A stretch of 64,000 nucleotides of DNA from Bacteroidales bacterium (GCA_031286165.1 JAITUU010000037.1:1-64000); one strand, 5' to 3'; positions 36,654 to 46,002 are shown, counted from the stretch's first letter. Numbers and translations are program-made. Notes: generated by a model not told the origin, from the letters alone.

Positions 36654-37247
36654 ATGACCATACTCCACCTCTCCGATACGCACAACAAACACAATCTGCT
36701 GAAAGATTTGCCCAAATCCGATATTATCATTCATTCCGGCGATGTGTCGGAAGACGGCACAGAGAGCGAAGTTTTGGATTTTTTGCAGTGGTTTTGCAGT
36801 TTGAATTATGCGCATAAAATTTTTATAGCAGGCAATCACGATTTTTGCTTAGACGGTGGACTGATTGAAGGTTTGCCCGAAAATGTGCATTACCTCTGCC
36901 ATACGGGCGTAGAGATTGCCGGAATAAAATTTTGGGGCGTACCCTCGCTCCTTTCCAGCGAATTACATGGCAGCACTGCACACGAAATCGCACAAATCCC
37001 TCAAAATACCGATGTTTTGATAAGTCATCAACCGCCCTACGGTATTTTGGATTACAAACACAATCTTCATTTTGGCAACCCCGAATTACTAAAAGCCGTT
37101 GAGCGAATACAGCCTCGCTATCATTTATTTGGGCACATTCACAAAAATTACGGCATACAGAAAATTGGAGCAACAACGTTCGTAAACGCTGCCATAACGA
37201 GCGGAAAAAGCAAAATCATGAATACTCCGTTTTTGCTGGAAATGTGA
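36654..37247 (+). CDS. Calcineurin-like metallophosphoesterase
   Basis: 197 residues with the complete motif set of the family: SDTHNKH (di-metal Asp/His), HSGDVSEDG, AGNHDFCLDGG, ISHQPPYG and FGHIHKNYG. It resembles the small MPPED/YfcE-like phosphodiesterases. Substrate not predictable. It starts 3 bp after the WYL gene, so the two are probably co-transcribed. A separate promoter for the next gene lies just after its stop codon. Confidence 0.85.
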   Translation: MTILHLSDTHNKHNLLKDLPKSDIIIHSGDVSEDGTESEVLDFLQWFCSLNYAHKIFIAGNHDFCLDGGLIEGLPENVHYLCHTGVEIAGIKFWGVPSLLSSELHGSTAHEIAQIPQNTDVLISHQPPYGILDYKHNLHFGNPELLKAVERIQPRYHLFGHIHKNYGIQKIGATTFVNAAITSGKSKIMNTPFLLEM

Positions 37248-37256
37248 AACGAGAAA

Positions 37257-37287
37257 TTTGATTGTGCGAAAAAAAACAGTATGTTTG
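37257..37287 (+). promoter_or_regulatory. Promoter for Abi-family gene (TTTG-N19-TATGTTTG)
   Basis: TTTG at 37257-37260 and TATGTTTG at 37280-37287, 19 bp apart, the consensus arrangement. It predicts a ~110-nt leader before the Abi ATG. Confidence 0.8.
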
Positions 37288-37303
37288 CACTACTAAAAAC
37301 AAA

Positions 37304-37337
37304 ACCCTGAAGTGTGCGCACGCAGGGACAACAGGGT
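37304..37337 (+). promoter_or_regulatory. Hairpin in the Abi-gene leader with two competing 3' arms
   Basis: CCCTG (37305-37309) can pair with CAGGG at 37323-37327, enclosing the palindrome GTGCGCAC, or with a second CAGGG at 37332-37336. The duplicated CAGGG arms give two alternative folds early in the predicted mRNA. Confidence 0.5.
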
Positions 37338-37404
37338 ATTACAATGCAAATATAATACATTTTGTGCGAAAAAGCAAGTAAAACGAGATAAAAATTACAT
37401 TTTC

Positions 37405-38079
37405 ATGAAATACAGCGACTACGAAACTGCTTTTTCAACGCCTCGTATTGGCAAATATTTATATGCTTGCAATGGCGATAAAAATAAAACCGTAATCTTG
37501 TATAGATACAATATTAAATTATGTCAGAAATTTTACGGTGTTTTAAGCGTATTTGAAATTGTATTGCGGAATGCCATTGACACTCATTTTAAAACACAAT
37601 TACATGATAACGATTGGCTATCTACACAGTCTCAAAATGGATTTCTTCTGAATTATCAAGATACTGTATTAAAAGAACGCGATAAATTGATTAGCAGCGG
37701 AAAATACACTCACGATAAATTGCTTGCTTCATTGAGTTTAGGTATTTGGACCTTCCTATTTTCGCGAAATTGCTATAAAAATTCCGGCAAAACGCTTTTG
37801 CAAATATTTCCAAACAAAACTCATGGATTAAATCAACGAAATATATACGCTGAATTAGATGAAATCCGAATATTTCGCAATCGTATTGCACATCACGAAC
37901 CCCTCTGTTTCAACAAAGAAGGAGTGATTACGACTACGTATGCACAAAATATTTTTTTCTTGATTGATAAATATATTAATTTCCTCGGTTACAATTCCAA
38001 AGAACTTTTATATGGAGTAGAAAATCCGTTGTGCACAATGACAAGTATAGAAAAATTAAGCAATTCCATAGTTTCATAA
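37405..38079 (+). CDS. Abi-family (AbiD/F-like) HEPN protein, putative phage-defence gene
   Basis: 224 residues from ATG 37405; the longer ORF start would lie in the structured leader. It resembles the Abi_2 family: an N-terminal YxxRLxxY-like helix bundle with FYGVLSVFEIVLRNAIDTHF, a central SLGIWTFLFSR and the HEPN RNase motif R158-NRIA-H163 in FRNRIAHHEP. HEPN Abi proteins cleave RNA after phage infection and arrest growth. There is no obvious antitoxin ORF next to it. Preceding WYL regulator and phosphoesterase could belong to the same accessory island, but this is inference. Confidence 0.78.
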   Translation: MKYSDYETAFSTPRIGKYLYACNGDKNKTVILYRYNIKLCQKFYGVLSVFEIVLRNAIDTHFKTQLHDNDWLSTQSQNGFLLNYQDTVLKERDKLISSGKYTHDKLLASLSLGIWTFLFSRNCYKNSGKTLLQIFPNKTHGLNQRNIYAELDEIRIFRNRIAHHEPLCFNKEGVITTTYAQNIFFLIDKYINFLGYNSKELLYGVENPLCTMTSIEKLSNSIVS

Positions 38080-38093
38080 AAAACTAAAATCCC

Positions 38094-39068
38094 ATGCACA
38101 TAGGAAACATAGAATTTGAACAATATCCCATTTTTGCAGCGCCCATGGAAGACGTGAGCGAGCCATCGTTTCGCTATATGTGTAAAAAACACGGTGCCGA
38201 CCTCCTCTATTCCGAATTTGCCGCCGCCGATGCGCTTGTGCGTTCTATCAATCAAACTATGCGCAAACTCATTGCTTTTGAATACGAACGCCCCTTTGCC
38301 ATACAAATATTTGGCAACAATGCGCACACTATGGCAGAAGCGGCAAAAATTGTAGCCGAAGTGAAACCCGATAGTATCGACATCAATTTTGGCTGCCCTG
38401 TAAAAAAAATTGCCGGCAAAGGTTCGGGCGCGGGTCTTTTACGCGATATTCCCAAAATGATTTCCATTGCCGATGCGGTGGTGAAAGCAGTGAATATTCC
38501 CGTAACCGCCAAAACTCGACTTGGCTGGGACGCCACCGATATGCCCATAGTATCCGTAGCCGAAGCACTGCAAGATGTAGGCATACAAGCACTCACCATT
38601 CATGGACGTACACGGGCGCAAATGTACACCGGCGAAGCCGATTGGCGGCTCATAGGCGAAGTAAAACGCAATCCGCGCATGCACATTCCCATTATTGGCA
38701 ATGGCGATATTGACAGTCCGCAAAAAGCAAAAATGGCGTTTGATACCTTTGGTGTAGATGCGGTAATGATAGGCAGAGCAAGCATAGGTGCGCCTTGGAT
38801 TTTCCGCGATGTAAAACATTTTTTGCGCACCGGCGAAATTCTTCCACCCATGAATGTACGCCAACAAGTAGAAGAACTGAAAGAATACACCCTCAAATCA
38901 GTGGAATTTAAAGGACTTCCGGGTGGTGTAATTCACATGAGGCGGCAGTTTGCCAAAGCATTTAAAGGACTTGAAAATTTCAGAGATACGCGCATAACCC
39001 TGCTCACCAAAAGCGATTTGCAAGAAACCCTCGATTTGCTCGATTGTATTGCCCAACGTTGGGGATAA
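38094..39068 (+). CDS. dusB: tRNA-dihydrouridine synthase B
   Basis: 324 residues. FMN-dependent reduction of U to dihydrouridine in tRNA D-loops. Landmarks: APMEDVSEPSFR at the N-terminus, INFGCPVKKIAGKGSGAGLLRD containing the catalytic Cys, TAKTRLGWD, LTIHGRTRAQMYTGEADW, GNGDI and GRASIGAPWIF. Normal length. It begins 14 bp after the Abi gene, so read-through is possible. A bidirectional terminator separates it from pnp. Confidence 0.94.
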   Translation: MHIGNIEFEQYPIFAAPMEDVSEPSFRYMCKKHGADLLYSEFAAADALVRSINQTMRKLIAFEYERPFAIQIFGNNAHTMAEAAKIVAEVKPDSIDINFGCPVKKIAGKGSGAGLLRDIPKMISIADAVVKAVNIPVTAKTRLGWDATDMPIVSVAEALQDVGIQALTIHGRTRAQMYTGEADWRLIGEVKRNPRMHIPIIGNGDIDSPQKAKMAFDTFGVDAVMIGRASIGAPWIFRDVKHFLRTGEILPPMNVRQQVEELKEYTLKSVEFKGLPGGVIHMRRQFAKAFKGLENFRDTRITLLTKSDLQETLDLLDCIAQRWG

Positions 39069-39104
39069 AAAAATGGCAACCGATGTTTCGATTGCCATTT
39101 TTTA
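39067..39104. terminator. Bidirectional terminator between dusB and pnp
   Basis: AAAAAATGGCAA and TTGCCATTTTTT pair around a short GC-rich apex with flanking A and T tracts; it serves both convergent genes. Confidence 0.9.
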
Positions 39105-39110
39105 TACATA

Positions 39111-41237
39111 TTATTTTGCTTCGGGTCGCGGAGGACGCGGCAACAATGCTTTTCTCGAAAGTTTGTATTTGCCTTTGTCTATTCCCAAAAGTTTTACTTC
39201 TATTTCTTGCCCTTCGGTAAGTTCATCGCTTACTTTTTCCACTCGTTTCCAGTCGATTTCCGAAACGTGAAGTAAGCCTTCGCGCTGCGGCATAAATTCT
39301 ACAAACGCACCAAATTCTACAATTGATTTCACTTTTGCAGTGTAAACGGCTCCCACTTCGGGTTCTTGTGCAATTCCTTTAATGTATTCTTTTGCTGCGT
39401 CCATACCGGCTTTGTCGTTACCGCAAATTTCCACAATTCCTTTGCCGTCAATTTCTTCTATGGCAATGGTTGTGTTGGTACGTGCTTGCAATTCTTGAAT
39501 ATTTTTACCGCCCGAACCAATAATTGCACCTATATAATCTTTGTCGATTATCAATTTTTCAATACGTGGTGCATGAGGTTTCAAATCAGGACGTGGAGCA
39601 GCGAGTGTATCGGTAATTTTTCCTAAAATGTGCATACGACCTTCTTTTGCTTGCGCAAGTGCTTTTTCCAAAATCTCAAACGAAAGTCCATCAACTTTAA
39701 TGTCCATTTGCGTAGCGGTAATACCGTCTTTTGTGCCGGTTACTTTAAAATCCATATCGCCCAAGTGGTCTTCATCGCCCAAAATATCGGAAAGTACGGC
39801 ATAATTTGTTCCTTTTTTCTCAGAAATCAATCCCATAGCAATACCCGATACCGGTTTTGAAATATTCACACCGGCATCCATAAGTGCAAGCGTGCCGGCA
39901 CACACAGTAGCCATAGACGAAGAACCGTTTGATTCCAAAATATCGGAAACAATACGAATTACATAGGCGTAATCGGCAGGAATAACGGCTTTCAACGCAC
40001 GATGCGCCAAATTTCCGTGTCCTATTTCGCGGCGACCTACGCCGCGTGCAGCACGCGCTTCGCCCGTAGAAAATGGAGGAAAATTGTAGTGCAACAAAAA
40101 TCGTTCTTTTCCTTGTGTAAGCACTTCGTCTATCAGTTTTTCATCGTTTTTGGTACCCAGCGTTACCGTAGTAAGCGATTGCGTTTCGCCACGAGTAAAC
40201 ACCGCCGAACCGTGAGCCATTGGTAAATAATCTACCTCAGCCCAAATCGGACGAATTTCAGTGGTTTTTCTACCGTCCAAGCGTTTTCCTTCGTCTAAAA
40301 TTGCACGGCGCATAGCCTCTTTTTCCACAGCGTGGTAGTATTGACCTATCAAAAATGCTTTTTCTTCGGCAACTTCCTCGCCTAATTGTTCGCAATATTC
40401 GTTTTTGATTGCTTTGAAGGCATCGCCGCGAGCGTGTTTATTGGCATTGCACGAAGATGCTACCGCATACACTTTATCGTAGGTTTTTGCCCAAATATCT
40501 TTTTTTAGTTCTTCGTCGTGTTCTTCGTGGCAATACTCGCGTTTCACGGTTTTTCCCACTTCTTGCATCAATTCTATTTGTGCGCGGCAGTGATTTTTAA
40601 TTTCTTCATGCGCCACTTTAATTGCTTCGAGCATTTCGGCTTCCGAAACTTCTTTCATTTCGCCTTCCACCATCATAATATTGTCGATAGTTGCGGCTAC
40701 AATTATATCAATATCAGCACGTTGCAACTCCGAAGAAGTTGGATTTACGCAATATTTCCCGTCAATTCGCGCCACGCGCACTTCCGAAATCGGTCCGTTG
40801 AAGGGAATATCGGAAACTGCCAATGCTGCCGAAGCCGCAAGTCCTGCAAGTGCATCGGGCATATCTTCGCCATCGGCAGAAATAAGGAGTACGTTTACAA
40901 ACACATCGGCGTGATAATCATCGGGGAAAAGTGGGCGAAGTGCGCGGTCGATTAAGCGCGACACCAAAATTTCGTAATCGGAAGCACGACCTTCGCGGCG
41001 AGTAAATCCGCCGGGAAAACGACCTGCTGCACCAAATTTTTCTTTGTATTCTACGGTAAGCGGCATAAAATCAGTGCCCGGTTTTGCTTCGGCAGCCGCA
41101 CACACAGTGGCAAGCAACATGGTATTACCCATTTTTACAACCACCGAACCATCGGCTTGTTTTGCCAATTTTCCTGTCTCTATTTCAATGGTTTTCCCAT
41201 TGCTCAGAGCAATATTTTTTTTAATTCCTTGTATCAT
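39111..41237 (-). CDS. pnp: Polyribonucleotide nucleotidyltransferase (PNPase)
   Basis: 708 residues. Two RNase PH-like domains ([12 protein letters not shown] in the first, [27 protein letters not shown] in the second), then a KH domain ([19 protein letters not shown]) and an S1 domain ([20 protein letters not shown]). It degrades RNA 3' to 5' with phosphate and can polymerise NDPs. The S15 gene lies immediately upstream, as in many bacteria, with an internal hairpin between. Confidence 0.97.
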   Translation of the reverse strand: MIQGIKKNIALSNGKTIEIETGKLAKQADGSVVVKMGNTMLLATVCAAAEAKPGTDFMPLTVEYKEKFGAAGRFPGGFTRREGRASDYEILVSRLIDRALRPLFPDDYHADVFVNVLLISADGEDMPDALAGLAASAALAVSDIPFNGPISEVRVARIDGKYCVNPTSSELQRADIDIIVAATIDNIMMVEGEMKEVSEAEMLEAIKVAHEEIKNHCRAQIELMQEVGKTVKREYCHEEHDEELKKDIWAKTYDKVYAVASSCNANKHARGDAFKAIKNEYCEQLGEEVAEEKAFLIGQYYHAVEKEAMRRAILDEGKRLDGRKTTEIRPIWAEVDYLPMAHGSAVFTRGETQSLTTVTLGTKNDEKLIDEVLTQGKERFLLHYNFPPFSTGEARAARGVGRREIGHGNLAHRALKAVIPADYAYVIRIVSDILESNGSSSMATVCAGTLALMDAGVNISKPVSGIAMGLISEKKGTNYAVLSDILGDEDHLGDMDFKVTGTKDGITATQMDIKVDGLSFEILEKALAQAKEGRMHILGKITDTLAAPRPDLKPHAPRIEKLIIDKDYIGAIIGSGGKNIQELQARTNTTIAIEEIDGKGIVEICGNDKAGMDAAKEYIKGIAQEPEVGAVYTAKVKSIVEFGAFVEFMPQREGLLHVSEIDWKRVEKVSDELTEGQEIEVKLLGIDKGKYKLSRKALLPRPPRPEAK

Positions 41238-41287
41238 ATTGTTTCTTTTTTACGATTTTGAACTCTTCACTGCATTACTAAATACCA

Positions 41288-41316
41288 AAAAAGGCAACGC
41301 ACACACATTGCCTTTC
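41288..41316 (-). terminator. Attenuating terminator between rpsO and pnp
   Basis: On the minus strand AAAGGCAA pairs with TTGCCTTT, followed by TTT, 27 bp after the rpsO stop. It likely partially uncouples pnp from rpsO transcription. Confidence 0.75.
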
Positions 41317-41342
41317 TGTAAGTATATAATCGCACGAGTGAA

Positions 41343-41612
41343 TTATTTACGAAGATTTAATTCTTTGATAAGCGCACGATATTCTTCAATATTGTGTTCT
41401 TTCAAATAGTTTAACAATTGACGACGTTTACCCACCATTTTCAAAAGTGAACGTTGAGTAACAAAATCTTTTTTGTTGGTTTTTAATTTTCCTGTCAAAT
41501 AATTGATTTTTTCAGTAAATACTGCTACTTGACCTTTTGTTGAACCGGTATCTTTCTCAGATGTGCCGAATTTTTTGAAAATTTCAGATTTTTTTTCTGC
41601 TGTTAAATACAT
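41343..41612 (-). CDS. rpsO: 30S ribosomal protein S15
   Basis: 89 residues, standard length. Contains the 16S-binding core FGTSEKDTGSTKGQVAVFTEKI and LLKMVGKRRQLLNYL. It binds the central domain of 16S rRNA as a primary assembly protein. Linked to pnp downstream. Confidence 0.97.
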   Translation of the reverse strand: MYLTAEKKSEIFKKFGTSEKDTGSTKGQVAVFTEKINYLTGKLKTNKKDFVTQRSLLKMVGKRRQLLNYLKEHNIEEYRALIKELNLRK

Positions 41613-41711
41613 ACGTATAAATTTTTCTTTCTTGTAACTCTATAAATTTGGCGCAAAGGTAACTTTTTTTTGTTAAAAACAATACAAAATTGCTTTTTTT
41701 TTGTTTTTCTG

Positions 41712-42692
41712 TTACATAAACTTTGCTGCCACGGTCAGCGCGAAAAGCACTATGCTAATGAGATTGATAAACCACGTGCGGCGAAAATTATCTAAGTAAT
41801 TGCCTATAAAAAATACTGCCGGCACTATGGCAAAATAAAAAATATCAACTCCTACCCACGGAAATACAACATAGCACGCTAGTATGAAACACACGAGCAA
41901 CACTAAAATAAGGTAATATTTTTGAATTGCTACTTTTTTCACCAAAGTGCCCATAAATACAAAGCAAAATGCCAAAATAAAAAGCAAAGAACTCAGTACC
42001 ACAAATGCCGAATGAAGATAGGAAAACGAAACAGTACTTGCAGCATCTATGGTATTGTTTTGCAAAATTTCCACAAAAGAATCGAATTGATTAAAAATCA
42101 AAAGCCACGAAAAGAGAAAAATCAATGGCGTGAGTATGCCAAACAGTGCCGAAATCCACTGCCGCCAATTAAACGGAAGCAGGATGATAAGTCCCAAAAA
42201 TATGATGAGTGTGAGCGCATACACATTCACATATATCAATCCTGCGGTAGAAAATAGCAAACCTGCCTCATATGCGCTCTGTAAATTTCGTTCGTTTTTA
42301 TACAATTTAAAAATCGAAATCAAACCGCACAACACCAGCAATAGTGCGAACATCATGGGATTAAACTGTTGATAGAGCGGAAAAAATGCGGTGAACAACA
42401 TTCCTAAAAAAATATAAAGCGATGAGCGTTTTTCAATCAATCGAAACTGCCCATTGATAGTGGAAAGCAGGAAAATAATAAGTCCCAAACAGGCAAATTG
42501 CAACAATACTCCTATATGTGGATTGAATTGAAAAATACTCAAAAGAGGTTTATATAGCGGCATAGGGTGCAGGTCGTAGAACTGCATATTCATAATAGGA
42601 TTGAGCGCGTAGGGCAGCCAGAGCACAATTCCCACAAGTACCAACAGTATCACCGGCGCAGCCGATTTTTTTTGTAAAACGGTGTATATCAT
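41712..42692 (-). CDS. DUF6427-family integral membrane protein
   Basis: 326 residues with about nine to ten hydrophobic helices throughout and short basic loops. The pattern (N-terminal LWLPYALNPIMNMQFYD loop, central RNLQSAYEAGLLFSTAGLIY, C-terminal RRTWFINLISIVLF) matches DUF6427, found in Bacteroidota next to purine genes. It starts 6 bp after the purD stop and is likely co-transcribed. A cell-envelope role is guessed from its hydrophobicity; function unknown. Confidence 0.7.
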   Translation of the reverse strand: MIYTVLQKKSAAPVILLVLVGIVLWLPYALNPIMNMQFYDLHPMPLYKPLLSIFQFNPHIGVLLQFACLGLIIFLLSTINGQFRLIEKRSSLYIFLGMLFTAFFPLYQQFNPMMFALLLVLCGLISIFKLYKNERNLQSAYEAGLLFSTAGLIYVNVYALTLIIFLGLIILLPFNWRQWISALFGILTPLIFLFSWLLIFNQFDSFVEILQNNTIDAASTVSFSYLHSAFVVLSSLLFILAFCFVFMGTLVKKVAIQKYYLILVLLVCFILACYVVFPWVGVDIFYFAIVPAVFFIGNYLDNFRRTWFINLISIVLFALTVAAKFM

Positions 42693-42698
42693 AGTGTT

Positions 42699-43973
42699 CT
42701 ATAAATCAAATCCTATATCGCGGCGAAAATACATGGCATCGAAGTGAATGTTGCTGATGGCTTGATAGGAAAGCGCAAGCGCATTGTTTTTACTATCGGC
42801 AAGCGAAGTTACGGCTATTACCCGTCCGCCGGCGGTGCTCAATTCTTCGTTCTCCCGTTTTGTTCCGGCATGAAACACCAAACTCGGAGCCGTAGCACCG
42901 GTAATGGTTATGTGTTTCCCGCTTTCATAATCCTGCGGGTAGCCGCCCGAAACAAGCATCACAGTAGTAGCCGTTTGCGGATTAATGTCAATCGTTTGCC
43001 CAGCCAAATTCTGCGTAGCCGCCGCGTGGCAGAGTTGCAGCAAATCGGAATTAATACGCGGAATTACCACTTCGGTTTCGGGGTCGCCCATGCGCACATT
43101 ATATTCTATCACTTTGGGCACGCCATTATTCACCATCAATCCTATAAATACAAAACCGCAATAGGGAATATTTTCTTTGTGAAATCCGTCAATGGTGGGT
43201 TTCACAATTTCGCGTTCTATGCGCTGCATAAGTGCTTCGCCTGCAAAGGGTACGGGCGAAACTGCGCCCATACCGCCGGTATTCAGCCCTGTATCGCCCT
43301 CTCCCACTCGTTTGTAATCCTTCGCTTCGGGCAAAATCACATAATCTTTTCCATCGGTAAGTACAAAAACCGACATTTCTATGCCGTGCAAACATTCTTC
43401 TATAACCACTTTTCGGCTTGCTGCGCCAAATTTTCCTTGCAACATTGCTTGTAATTCCTGCTTAGCAGTTTCCAAATCGGGAATAATAAGTACTCCTTTT
43501 CCGGCTGCCAAGCCATCGGCTTTGAGCACGTAGGGCGATTGTTGCTGTTCCAAAAATGCAAAACTTTCCTGCAAATTTTCGGCAGTAGCCGTGAAATGCG
43601 CTGCGGTGGGAATAGCATTGCGAATCATGAATTGTTTCGCAAATTCCTTGCTGCCTTCAAGCGTGGCAGCGTATTGTTGCGGTCCCAGTACTTTCACGCC
43701 TTGCGCCTGCAATTGGGCATCTGCCAGCACAAAATCGTGAACACCTTTTACCAACGGGTCTTCGGGTCCCACAATTACCAGCGTAATATTTTTTTCTATA
43801 ATTGCGAATTTGAGTGCTTCAAAATCAGTTGCCGCAAAAGGCAAATTAGTACCCACTTGGGCTGTACCGGCATTGCCGGGTGCTATAAATAATTCGGTTA
43901 ATAACGGGCTTTGAGCCAATTTCCACGCTATGGCGTGTTCTCTACCGCCCGAACCTAAAAGTAATACATTCAT
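42699..43973 (-). CDS. purD: Phosphoribosylamine--glycine ligase (GARS)
   Basis: 424 residues. Second step of purine synthesis: ATP-dependent joining of glycine to phosphoribosylamine. ATP-grasp fold with N-terminal LLLGSGGREHAIAWKL, VIVGPEDPLVKG, YVLKADGLAAGKGV and the Mg/ATP site EYNVRMGDPETEVV. Normal length. No other pur genes are near. DUF6427 follows in the same operon. Confidence 0.97.
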   Translation of the reverse strand: MNVLLLGSGGREHAIAWKLAQSPLLTELFIAPGNAGTAQVGTNLPFAATDFEALKFAIIEKNITLVIVGPEDPLVKGVHDFVLADAQLQAQGVKVLGPQQYAATLEGSKEFAKQFMIRNAIPTAAHFTATAENLQESFAFLEQQQSPYVLKADGLAAGKGVLIIPDLETAKQELQAMLQGKFGAASRKVVIEECLHGIEMSVFVLTDGKDYVILPEAKDYKRVGEGDTGLNTGGMGAVSPVPFAGEALMQRIEREIVKPTIDGFHKENIPYCGFVFIGLMVNNGVPKVIEYNVRMGDPETEVVIPRINSDLLQLCHAAATQNLAGQTIDINPQTATTVMLVSGGYPQDYESGKHITITGATAPSLVFHAGTKRENEELSTAGGRVIAVTSLADSKNNALALSYQAISNIHFDAMYFRRDIGFDL

Positions 43974-44139
43974 ACAAAACTATCTGAATAATTGAATAAC
44001 TGAATAACCGTACAAAAATACAAATTTAATTGTTACTGCTTATCGCCTCCATAGTAATTATTTGCAAACGCTCCTCAAATCCCTCTTGCGAGGGACTTAA
44101 AGAACAGTTGGTGGTATTTGGAGTTCGTAAAGCGGAAAT

Positions 44140-44379
44140 TTATACATACGCTGTGTGCTGCGAGCCATTGCCAAGCAGCGATACAGAAAACGCATCGTGT
44201 ACGGTGCTGAGGCAGTCGTGGCACAAGCAGTCGGCATAGTTGAGTTTAATGTAGGTGTGCATCAGTACGTCCAACACTACAGACGAGCAGTGGCAGTTTA
44301 CAATGTCGCCATGCCGACACTCAAACTTATAACCGCAACGCGGACAGGTTTTTATTTCCACCACACTATTCATACACAC
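44140..44379 (-). CDS. Cysteine-rich CWC-family small protein
   Basis: 79 residues (or 77 from the second Met). Cysteines come in pairs: TCPRCGYKFEC at 11-21, NCHCSS at 28-33 and DCLCHDCL at 50-57, the CWC pattern and probably one or two metal sites. No signal peptide. It begins 3 bp after the ThiF-like gene on the same strand, so translational coupling is likely. Family function is unknown; its tight link to an E1-like enzyme suggests it is a partner, perhaps a metal-dependent subunit or target. Confidence 0.75.
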   Translation of the reverse strand: MCMNSVVEIKTCPRCGYKFECRHGDIVNCHCSSVVLDVLMHTYIKLNYADCLCHDCLSTVHDAFSVSLLGNGSQHTAYV

Positions 44380-44382
44380 TAT

Positions 44383-45135
44383 TTATAATTGTTTAAAATA
44401 AAATTCCGGAAATAGTTTTATGTCTTTTCCGGTTGCCAATCGGAACAAAATATCGGTGCAAATACCGGCAGTAATCCACGAGGCTACCGAAAGTTGCGGT
44501 GCCGGCAATGCTTCTTCTTCGTTTTTATAATCCTCTATCAATTTTTGTAGCCACTGCGTATTTTCACCGTTTTGTGCGAGTTTTTGTATTACCCAATCTA
44601 TAAATTGCATTTCAAAACCCTGCGGATTCGGAGAAATATGCGAAAGGCGTTCACTCATTTCGTGTACCACAAATACACAACTTGCCCAACCAATATTATA
44701 GGGGTGCAATACGGGAATCCCTTGCGACACACAGCAATCATCGAACACAAAAGGCACGTTTGAGGTGAAATCCATAGCATTGATAGCAACTTTTACATCG
44801 TGCGACACACGCAAAAACGGAGCAACAGTGTCGCCGGTAATAAAACAATTAAACACCGTAATTTCGGCATGAGGATTAATACTTATTAAACGTTTTTTTA
44901 GGGCTTCAACTTTAAGCATACCCACATCGGAGCGCGTATAATTCTGTCTGTTCAAATTACTTTCTTCCACCACATCGCCATCTACTATGGTAATACGCTC
45001 GAAACCCAAGCGCAGAGCGCACTCGGCTATTACACTACCCAAGCCGGCACCGGCAAGCACTATGTGAAAGTGCTTAATCGCTGCTTGTTCTTCGGGGGTA
45101 ATATAGATTCTGTTTCGGTTATACATATTACACAC
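44383..45135 (-). CDS. ThiF/MoeB/E1-like adenylyltransferase
   Basis: 250 residues (M1 or M4). The E1-like nucleotide-binding core is clear: VLAGAGLGSVIAECALRLGF (26-45), DGD (52-54), SNLNRQ (59-64), K75 in the GMLKVEALKKRL helix and INAMDF with the metal-binding Asp near 122. The zinc-binding CxxC pairs of MoeB/ThiF and an obvious C-terminal thioester cysteine are not apparent, and the RYSRQ N-terminus of thiamine ThiF is replaced by YNRNRIYITPEEQ. It therefore activates a carboxylate on an unknown substrate or protein tail. Its own promoter carries a striking inverted repeat. Confidence 0.8.
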   Translation of the reverse strand: MCNMYNRNRIYITPEEQAAIKHFHIVLAGAGLGSVIAECALRLGFERITIVDGDVVEESNLNRQNYTRSDVGMLKVEALKKRLISINPHAEITVFNCFITGDTVAPFLRVSHDVKVAINAMDFTSNVPFVFDDCCVSQGIPVLHPYNIGWASCVFVVHEMSERLSHISPNPQGFEMQFIDWVIQKLAQNGENTQWLQKLIEDYKNEEEALPAPQLSVASWITAGICTDILFRLATGKDIKLFPEFYFKQL

Positions 45136-45169
45136 GTATTTTTGTGATATTCCTCATAATTTAGCATGA

Positions 45170-45201
45170 CAAATATATCATTATTTATACATATATATCA
45201 A
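45170..45201 (-). promoter_or_regulatory. Promoter for thiF-like/CWC operon (TTG-N21-TATATTTG)
   Basis: Minus-strand -33 TTG (45201-45199) and -7 TATATTTG (45177-45170). The -33 box abuts the ATACTCC inverted repeat. Confidence 0.65.
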
Positions 45202-45218
45202 TACTCCAAAAGGAGTAT
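45201..45218. promoter_or_regulatory. Perfect 7-4-7 inverted repeat, putative LuxR-type operator
   Basis: ATACTCC-AAAA-GGAGTAT, centred about 46 bp upstream of the predicted thiF-like transcription start. A LuxR-type activator overlapping the -33 region would sit here. As a terminator it makes sense only on the plus strand, where the T tract follows, but no plus-strand gene ends nearby. Confidence 0.5.
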
Positions 45219-45291
45219 TTTTTTATGCATATTTTTGGTTGTTTTTTTACTAATGTACTAAAAATAAGTGCAATACAGAAACATGATAATT

Positions 45292-45921
45292 TTATACAAA
45301 AAAACACAAGTGCTTGTATTCTTCTACAAAACTGTGCAATTCACTACTTTTTATATACACAGGTATTGTTTCACTCCCAAGTTCTATTTTTGTGTTTCCT
45401 ATTGGCATAAAATGTAAATGAAGTAATTGCAATATTTTAAATAAATTTTCATCTAATTCTGCCAAAACAATAGATTTATTATATAAATAAGGAATATACA
45501 ACGCTGTTACCATAAGTGATTTAAACAATGTTGTAGATAATCGTTTCATTTCTTGTTCCGAAACAGCAAAACGCCCTATATGAAACACCTGTTCATACTG
45601 CCTATTACGCAAAAAATCGCGCATATTCACATTGAATTTCGCTTCCGCGGGCAGCGTCCATTCTTCCTGCCACTGCACGGCGCGTATGCAACCCACCACA
45701 CGCTGCGAATGTGTATTGCGCAGCACGTAGAACCACGAATAAGGCGCATAGCGCAATTCTTCGACATACACCTCAGCAATTTCTTCTTCCACCGAAGGCG
45801 GCAAGGATCTGCAATGATGTCTATAATTCGTTTCTACCACAAGTCGACATAGTTCCAATAGTAGGTCGCAGTTACTTGCAGAAATACGTTCGCAAGAGTA
45901 TAAATTGGAAAAATCATTCAT
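45292..45921 (-). CDS. LuxI/FeeM-like GNAT acyltransferase
   Basis: 209 residues. The layout follows autoinducer-synthase-like GNAT proteins: RVVGCIRAV (74-82) resembles the GCIRLL strand, VFHIGRFAV (112-120) resembles the hallmark WEISRFAV, and AELDENLFKILQLL (154-167) plus the final GSETIPVYI strand match the C-terminal half. The strict LuxI residues cannot be checked fully by eye, so FeeM-type N-acyl amino-acid synthase is as likely as acyl-homoserine-lactone synthase. It is divergent from a LuxR-type regulator and upstream of the E1-like/CWC genes on its own strand. Likely product: a small acylated molecule. Confidence 0.65.
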   Translation of the reverse strand: MNDFSNLYSCERISASNCDLLLELCRLVVETNYRHHCRSLPPSVEEEIAEVYVEELRYAPYSWFYVLRNTHSQRVVGCIRAVQWQEEWTLPAEAKFNVNMRDFLRNRQYEQVFHIGRFAVSEQEMKRLSTTLFKSLMVTALYIPYLYNKSIVLAELDENLFKILQLLHLHFMPIGNTKIELGSETIPVYIKSSELHSFVEEYKHLCFFV

Positions 45922-46002
45922 TGAAATTGTGAATAAAAAATCAAATGAAAATCATTTTTTTGAAAAAAAAGTGTAAAAAAAAAAAAATAGAAATTTTATT
46001 CG

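Noticed and set aside
44030-44239. Plus-strand 69-aa ORF near the CWC gene
   Set aside because: Antisense to the CWC gene over half its length, no recognisable feature.
44383-45135. Thiamine ThiF partner for thiH
   Set aside because: The N-terminal RYSRQ and zinc CxxC pairs of ThiF/MoeB are missing, it lies in a different operon on the other strand, and it is tied to the CWC gene instead.
45201-45224. ATACTCC hairpin as a Rho-independent terminator
   Set aside because: The T run follows only on the plus strand, where no gene ends; on the minus strand the hairpin lies at a promoter. An operator is the better reading, though a terminator for an unseen plus-strand transcript is not excluded.
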